DNA of 34,519 bases, taken from positions 1-34,519 of the forward strand of contig NZ_VRYY01000734.1 of assembly GCF_015731765.1 (NCBI RefSeq), given 5' to 3'. Both the position numbers and the translations under genes were made by a program. Each line of letters begins with the position of its first letter. Position 1 is the first letter of the stretch. This document shows, piece after piece, positions 30,719 to 34,519 of this stretch. Under the pieces are notes generated by a model. It ran no database searches. It was not told the DNA's origin and saw nothing but the letters and a program-made list of their open reading frames with translations. The stretch is from Nitratidesulfovibrio oxamicus. GTDB lineage: Bacteria > Desulfobacterota > Desulfovibrionia > Desulfovibrionales > Desulfovibrionaceae.

Positions 30719-31624
30719 TCAGTACCTGTTTTGGTCTCGCAGTATCTGGTCAGAGTTGATTATTATCGGTGTAGGGGGCGGTGCTGGTTGCACCGGCGTT
30801 GCCGGGGCCGTGGGGGGGGCGGTTGCGGCAATGTCTCCCCCTGCTGCCGTGTGCGTGCTGGAAACGCCCTCTGTAGCTGACTCTACATCGGGAACCGCTA
30901 TCGCCGATCCTGCTTGTGTTTGGCCGGTACCCGTCGCGGTCGCGGTGCCGCTCGCGGCAGGCGAGGGCGGGGCTGTGTTTGTTGCCCCAGAATCTCCGGA
31001 GCTGTCTGGCTTTATTACAGAGACTTTGAATCGCGCCTTTGGGTCGAAGCTCTCCGGGGTTGCAAGCTTTCCGGTTACGCGAACCTTGGTGCCTTTTCCG
31101 GAAAGCTGTTCCAGCGTGCTGAAGAATTTGGGGTCCTGAGGGTACTCGGTTTCATACGCAATGCGCACCCCTGCAACCTCTCCTTCGGGCATCAGGCATA
31201 GGCCTTTCAACCCTTCCGCATCGCGGCACGTTGAAAGTACCCCGGTATAGGCTGTGCGCGAATTGAGCTCCATCTGCTGCCGAAACGTTTCAATGCGTGC
31301 GGCCCGTTCGTTTGTGACCGTTGCGTATGCCGTGCCCTTGTCTAGGCCGTTCACGTCCATAAGCTTTGCTGCCAATTCGTCGCGACGTTTCTGCAGCCAA
31401 AGCTTCTGGTCTGCCAAAAGCGCCTTCAGCTCTGCTTGGGCTAACTCTCCTCGAACCTTGTCCCAGGCAGATGCAAGCTTTTGCTCGGCTGAACTGAAGG
31501 CAGGGGAATTTTGTTTGAGACTCTTGTACTCGGCGTCGGTCAGGGCCCAGCCTGGGGTGGTGGCGCAAAGAAAGGCCATAGCGCACAGCATGAGGAACAG
31601 GTGGTAGAGGGCTTGCGGCTTCAT
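30719..31624 (-). CDS. exported LprI/DUF1311-like protein
   Basis: A 301-residue periplasmic protein. ATG 31624 is chosen because it starts the signal peptide (YHLFLMLCAMAFLCATT, cleavage after GWA); an in-frame ATG at 31681 would precede it. The N-terminal helical domain (about 30-120) has the DUF1311/LprI pattern: ALLADQKLWLQKRRDELA followed by NERAARIETFRQQ. LprI proteins inhibit lysozyme in mycobacteria, but that function cannot be claimed here; the cysteines of the family are absent. A small beta domain (about 145-215) follows, ending GTKVRVTGKL. A Pro/Ala/Thr-rich tail carries the end SDQILRDQNRY. It is last in a four-gene run, 59 bp after the lipoprotein gene. Confidence 0.75.
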   Translation of the reverse strand: MKPQALYHLFLMLCAMAFLCATTPGWALTDAEYKSLKQNSPAFSSAEQKLASAWDKVRGELAQAELKALLADQKLWLQKRRDELAAKLMDVNGLDKGTAYATVTNERAARIETFRQQMELNSRTAYTGVLSTCRDAEGLKGLCLMPEGEVAGVRIAYETEYPQDPKFFSTLEQLSGKGTKVRVTGKLATPESFDPKARFKVSVIKPDSSGDSGATNTAPPSPAASGTATATGTGQTQAGSAIAVPDVESATEGVSSTHTAAGGDIAATAPPTAPATPVQPAPPPTPIIINSDQILRDQNRY

Positions 31625-31683
31625 GTGCTGGCTGTGTTGGTTGTGGTGGGCGGGGGCCAGAGTGGCCCCCGTGAGATACACGA

Positions 31684-32712
31684 CTAACTGCTCGATACCA
31701 TGGAAGAGTGAATGGCGTCCATCTGCAGCATTCTGCTTTCGATGGCGACCTTTTGGGCCTGAGCATCTTCGGCTGCATTGCGGTGGGCGACAACACCAGC
31801 GGAAACGGCTTCAAGTGATCCCTCGTCCAATCCTTCGATGAAGTTGCGATCCGGGGTCTTGGAGTTGTCTGCCAGGATCACGTTTTGAGTCGGCTTTGCC
31901 GTATCCGCTTCAATGGTGTTCTCGGTAGCGGTGGGTTCGGATGTCGGCGCAGGGCTGGTCTTGGCCTTGCTGGTTGTGTTGGTCTTCTTGCTGCTGGTCG
32001 TGTTGCCCTTGGGTTTGCTGGCAGCGGCCTGTTTGGTCGCAGGAGCGGCAGCAACCGCCACAGGTTCTGGTGTTGTCGGTTTTGTTGCGGCAGGCACTGC
32101 TGTGCCCGCCTTTTTGGCTTCGTCTTCCAGTGCAGCTTGGTACTGCTGCTCTTTTTCTTTGGCGCCTGTATACACTTGGCCAAGAAGCGATGCCGCCTCG
32201 GTCAGGCCGTTGCGAATTTCCTGATAACGAAGGGTGTATTCTTCTTTGCTGATCTGCTTGTTCTTGTACTGCGCTGCCAGCAGGACAAATTGCTGATCAT
32301 AGCAGCCACTTGCGGCCTTGGCGGCCAGCGCAAGCTGGTCCATTTGCTTGATGTCGTTGGATATATCTTTAACGTAGCTAACGTACCTGGTGCGCGTGTC
32401 GGAAATGTCTTTCTGGCGCTGTGCAGCATAGCCCAGCGTGCCGCCAGCAAGAGCGCCTGCGCCTGCGCCTATCAGGGCGCCTTCAGCCCTGCCTGTGGCA
32501 AGGTAGCCCACGACGCCACCGACCACAGCGCCGCCTACTGCGCCAATTACTGCAGATTGAGTTGCCTTTTTGTCGGCATCACGCAGGTCTCCGATAGTTT
32601 GGTAGCACTGGGGATAATAGTTTACGTCCGTGATTTTTGGTGGAAGGTTTTTGGATGCACAGCCCGTCAGGCCCAGGAGTGCGATCATGGCAAGGACAAC
32701 TAACCGTTTCAT
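31684..32712 (-). CDS. glycine-zipper lipoprotein
   Basis: A 342-residue lipoprotein. The signal peptide MKRLVVLAMIALLGLTGC has an LTGC lipobox, with lipidated Cys18. A glycine-zipper membrane-spanning hairpin follows (about 55-95: GAVGGAVVGGVVGYLATG and GAGAGALAGGTLGYAAQ), as in Gly-zipper outer-membrane proteins of the YMGG type. Then come a helical region and a low-complexity Lys/Thr/Pro/Ala segment (about 200-265). The C-terminal 60 residues are helical. Its ATG overlaps the upstream stop by 4 bases (ATGA), so it is coupled to the coiled-coil membrane protein. It probably spans or perforates the outer membrane, or is tethered there; its role is unknown. Confidence 0.8.
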   Translation of the reverse strand: MKRLVVLAMIALLGLTGCASKNLPPKITDVNYYPQCYQTIGDLRDADKKATQSAVIGAVGGAVVGGVVGYLATGRAEGALIGAGAGALAGGTLGYAAQRQKDISDTRTRYVSYVKDISNDIKQMDQLALAAKAASGCYDQQFVLLAAQYKNKQISKEEYTLRYQEIRNGLTEAASLLGQVYTGAKEKEQQYQAALEDEAKKAGTAVPAATKPTTPEPVAVAAAPATKQAAASKPKGNTTSSKKTNTTSKAKTSPAPTSEPTATENTIEADTAKPTQNVILADNSKTPDRNFIEGLDEGSLEAVSAGVVAHRNAAEDAQAQKVAIESRMLQMDAIHSSMVSSS

Positions 32713-33494
32713 GCTTCAGCTCCTTCTGCATGGGAATTTTTACATGTATCAAGTCGAATGGTGTAGATATTCTTGTCGATGCTAAAGAGCAGGAGGATTA
32801 TGGTGGTGAAGATAAATGATCCAAAAGATCCGCCAGCCCACATGAACACAACAACAGATTTGGCTTTTCTTATCTCAGCTTCTGCTTTTGCCTGCTCAAT
32901 TGCTTGAAGCTGGCTGTTGATGTTCTTTTTGTATGCGTTGAAGAAAAAACTCAGAAACTCTGGCCATTCAATGTATTCTTCATCAGTTTTTTGGAGCTGA
33001 GCTATGCTGTCCGCATCGGTTTCAAGTGCTTTTGCTTCAGTTTCCAGAGCCGCAAGCGTTTTTGAAATGGGAACGAACCGCTCGAATTCCTTGGCTGCGT
33101 GGTAGATATTAGAGCGCAGCTTGTCTTGTACTCTGGGTTGGCCGGTTTTGAGCGCAAACTTGTCAATCGAGCTTTCAATTCTGTTGAGAACTTCACGAGC
33201 ATCGGGGGGGATGGCTTCTTCCTCTTCGGCCTTGGCCCCGAATTCCGGGGTTGCGGGCTTGCCCGGTGCCGCTGTCGCGGCCTCTGCCCTTGCTTGCTTT
33301 CGTGCCTTTTGATTTGTTTTGTCTGCCTTGAGGGCGGAGTAGTTCGCAGTGGGCTGTGTTATCGTGCTGTTAACGTGCGAGCTTTGCAGCATAAGGCCAT
33401 ATATTGCACCGCCAATTGCAGAGAGCAGAGCCAGGGATGCCACGATCATCATGAAGACATTTGCTATTTTGAAGAATTTTCTTTCGAGGCTCAT
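32709..33494 (-). CDS. two-TM protein with long coiled region
   Basis: A 261-residue inner-membrane protein of unknown family. The ATG at 33494 is set by AAAGGAG six bases upstream. One transmembrane helix lies near the N-terminus (about 14-35, MMIVASLALLSAIGGAIYGL) and one near the C-terminus (about 218-240, SFIFTTIILLLF). Between them is a periplasmic domain of about 180 residues with a low-complexity Ala/Lys/Gly linker and helical segments rich in Glu. Its stop overlaps the lipoprotein start. The layout would suit a bridge or sensor between the inner membrane and the lipoprotein. Confidence 0.75.
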   Translation of the reverse strand: MSLERKFFKIANVFMMIVASLALLSAIGGAIYGLMLQSSHVNSTITQPTANYSALKADKTNQKARKQARAEAATAAPGKPATPEFGAKAEEEEAIPPDAREVLNRIESSIDKFALKTGQPRVQDKLRSNIYHAAKEFERFVPISKTLAALETEAKALETDADSIAQLQKTDEEYIEWPEFLSFFFNAYKKNINSQLQAIEQAKAEAEIRKAKSVVVFMWAGGSFGSFIFTTIILLLFSIDKNIYTIRLDTCKNSHAEGAEA

Positions 33495-33505
33495 TTGCTG
33501 CTCCT

Positions 33506-34258
33506 TTAGTAGTTCCACTTTTTCAGCTCTTCGAATGATTTGAGTCTTTCCTGGATGGCTGTGCGCAATTCAGGGTCTGTAGTGTATCGGTAGGCAAAAG
33601 AGTAGTATTTTTGAGCTTGCTCTGCGTTGTTTGAAGAAAGGTACGAATCACCCAGGAGCATGCCGCATTCTGCGGCTTGTTCCTGCTTTTGCAGCTGCCC
33701 AAGTGCCTTTTCAAGTTCGGCAATTGCTTCTGGATATTTTTTGCTGAGGTAGTAGGCCTTCCCAAGTCGCATTCTGTACAGCCCGCTATTCGGGTTCATC
33801 TCTACAGCCTTTGACAAGTCCTGTATGGCTCTTTCGAAATTTTTCGCGTCTCTGAATGCCATTCCACGCAGGCTATATAGCCTGTCGTCAGCTGGTGTTA
33901 AGGTGATAGCTGAAGTAAAACTCTCTGCACTGTCGTTGTACTTTTTCATGTCATACAAGAGAGTAGCTTTCAGCTCGAAGTTTCTTGATGCTGTTTTGTC
34001 TAATTCTATCGCAGTATTGGCATAAAGAAGTGCTTGTTCTTTGTTTTTTTCGCGTGCGCCGAGCATGTAGTACGCCGCAGACTTAACCTGGCTTGGGGAT
34101 GCATCAGAATTCGCAAGGGCTCGAATAATGGACATGCCTTCGCTTTCTCGGCCAGATTTGATCATTGTAACTGCGTTGTTCAGTTCTTCGACAGGGCTTG
34201 CGTTTGCGTTTGCGGTGAGTAGCAGGAGAAGTGCGGAAGCGATAATTCGTTTTTTCAT
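33506..34258 (-). CDS. exported TPR-repeat protein
   Basis: A 250-residue periplasmic protein. The signal peptide MKKRIIASALLLLLTANANA is followed by 5 or so tetratricopeptide repeats, with typical motifs AANTAIELD-type, AIQDLSKAVEMNPNSGLYR and AIAELEKALGQL. TPR arrays hold partner proteins. AGGAAG lies upstream of the ATG. It is first in the operon and is separated from the two-TM gene by 11 bp, so it may be the periplasmic scaffold for the other three products. Confidence 0.85.
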   Translation of the reverse strand: MKKRIIASALLLLLTANANASPVEELNNAVTMIKSGRESEGMSIIRALANSDASPSQVKSAAYYMLGAREKNKEQALLYANTAIELDKTASRNFELKATLLYDMKKYNDSAESFTSAITLTPADDRLYSLRGMAFRDAKNFERAIQDLSKAVEMNPNSGLYRMRLGKAYYLSKKYPEAIAELEKALGQLQKQEQAAECGMLLGDSYLSSNNAEQAQKYYSFAYRYTTDPELRTAIQERLKSFEELKKWNY

Positions 34259-34310
34259 ACGTACTTCCTGGGATTTGGGTGAGGGCGAAAAAACTGTTTG
34301 ACCATAGAAA

Positions 34311-34340
34311 ACACAGCCGACCTATGTAGGTCAGCTGTGT
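34311..34340. terminator. hairpin upstream of the TPR gene
   Basis: ACACAGC-GACCTA and TAGGTC-GCTGTGT pair as 13 bp with one mismatch around TG. On the minus strand it is followed by TTTTC, so it could end a transcript arriving from the right, or act in the leader of the TPR operon. Confidence 0.55.
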
Positions 34341-34358
34341 GTGTAAACAGGTTGTGAT

Positions 34359-34519
34359 TAGCTTTGTCGATAACCTGTTGCTGGCTATTTTTGGTTCTTC
34401 GACGTTTAATGTGGAATTGACCGACCTCGCCCAGTTTGGATAGCCCTCCCTCAGGAGGATTGCCATGCTTGCCGAACAAATATTCGCCTTGGGTCTTGGT
34501 CTCACGCCACCCTGGAAAG
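34359..34519 (+). mobile_element. left end of an ISL3-like insertion sequence, partial
   Basis: A sequence beginning TAGCTTTGTCGATAACCTG looks like an ISL3-type left inverted repeat, and a transposase start follows. The exact left edge is uncertain; the right end lies outside the window. Confidence 0.45.
34465..34519 (+). CDS. ISL3-family transposase, first 18 codons only
   Basis: MLAEQIFALGLGLTPPWK is the characteristic opening of ISL3 transposases, in which the 'LGL..PPW' string is widespread. CAGGAGG precedes the ATG by six to eight bases. The gene is cut by the window edge. Confidence 0.6.
   Translation, partial: MLAEQIFALGLGLTPPWK

Noticed and set aside
1-34519. CRISPR array
   Set aside because: No regularly spaced repeats of 25-40 bases with unique spacers; the 40-bp repeats after adhE are contiguous and have no spacers.

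Overview
The window looks like a chromosomal segment of a GC-rich Gram-negative bacterium into which a patchwork of mobile DNA has been inserted. Positions 1 to about 6.7 kb are very GC-rich housekeeping DNA. They hold a partial hypothetical gene, a bifunctional AdhE, a DUF2087-type protein and a beta-hydroxyacid dehydrogenase-like enzyme. AdhE plus the overall style would suit a sulfate reducer of the Desulfovibrionaceae, but this is inference, not proof. Several lipobox lipoproteins support an outer membrane.

At 6731-6778 the core region ends in the 3' half of an initiator tRNA-fMet (minus strand). It breaks off just past the CAU anticodon, which is the classic scar of an integrated genomic island. 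A tyrosine recombinase follows at 6989, overlapped by an unrecognised gene. Then come a secreted staphylococcal-type nuclease, a roughly 430-bp very AT-rich gap, and a YagK/YfjJ (inovirus Gp2-like) replication protein. This first module, about 6.7-12.5 kb, is AT-rich and resembles a small satellite or integrative element. It also holds a GIY-YIG gene split by a complete 722-bp IS1595-type insertion sequence; removing the IS and one 7-bp target repeat restores the frame.

At about 12.53 kb there is an abrupt junction to a second module of intermediate GC (12.5-27.4 kb) that looks like a large, previously little-described defence or stress system. On the left are a decapitated DUF262 gene and a WYL-domain regulator (minus strand). 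Divergent from them is an RtcR-like CARF/sigma54 activator broken by an in-frame TGA. Then follow seven tightly coupled genes on the plus strand: TerY-like VWA protein, PP2C phosphatase, protein kinase with zinc ribbon, SF1 UPF1/DNA2-like helicase, an unrecognised protein with a possible N-terminal winged helix, a coiled-coil McrB-like AAA+ ATPase, and a DUF2357 McrC-like partner. The first three are the TerY-P triad (metal-binding adaptor, phosphatase, kinase). The last four look like a DNA- or RNA-processing effector whose activity could be switched by phosphorylation.

The module ends at a degenerate tRNA-like 3' end (27389-27421) and a strong terminator. A truncated integrase follows, cut by a decayed IS3-type OrfA remnant. 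From 28.4 kb the DNA is again AT-richer and carries envelope genes: a small lipoprotein, a frameshift-ruined exported protein, a membrane protein, and a four-gene minus-strand operon (TPR protein, two-TM coiled-coil protein, glycine-zipper lipoprotein, LprI-like periplasmic protein). An inverted, decayed copy of that operon's end lies at about 28.38-28.46 kb. The window closes in the first codons of what is probably an ISL3-family transposase. No second copy of the tRNA-fMet core is seen, so the intact tRNA and the far end of the composite island probably lie beyond the right edge. No CRISPR array or rRNA was found.
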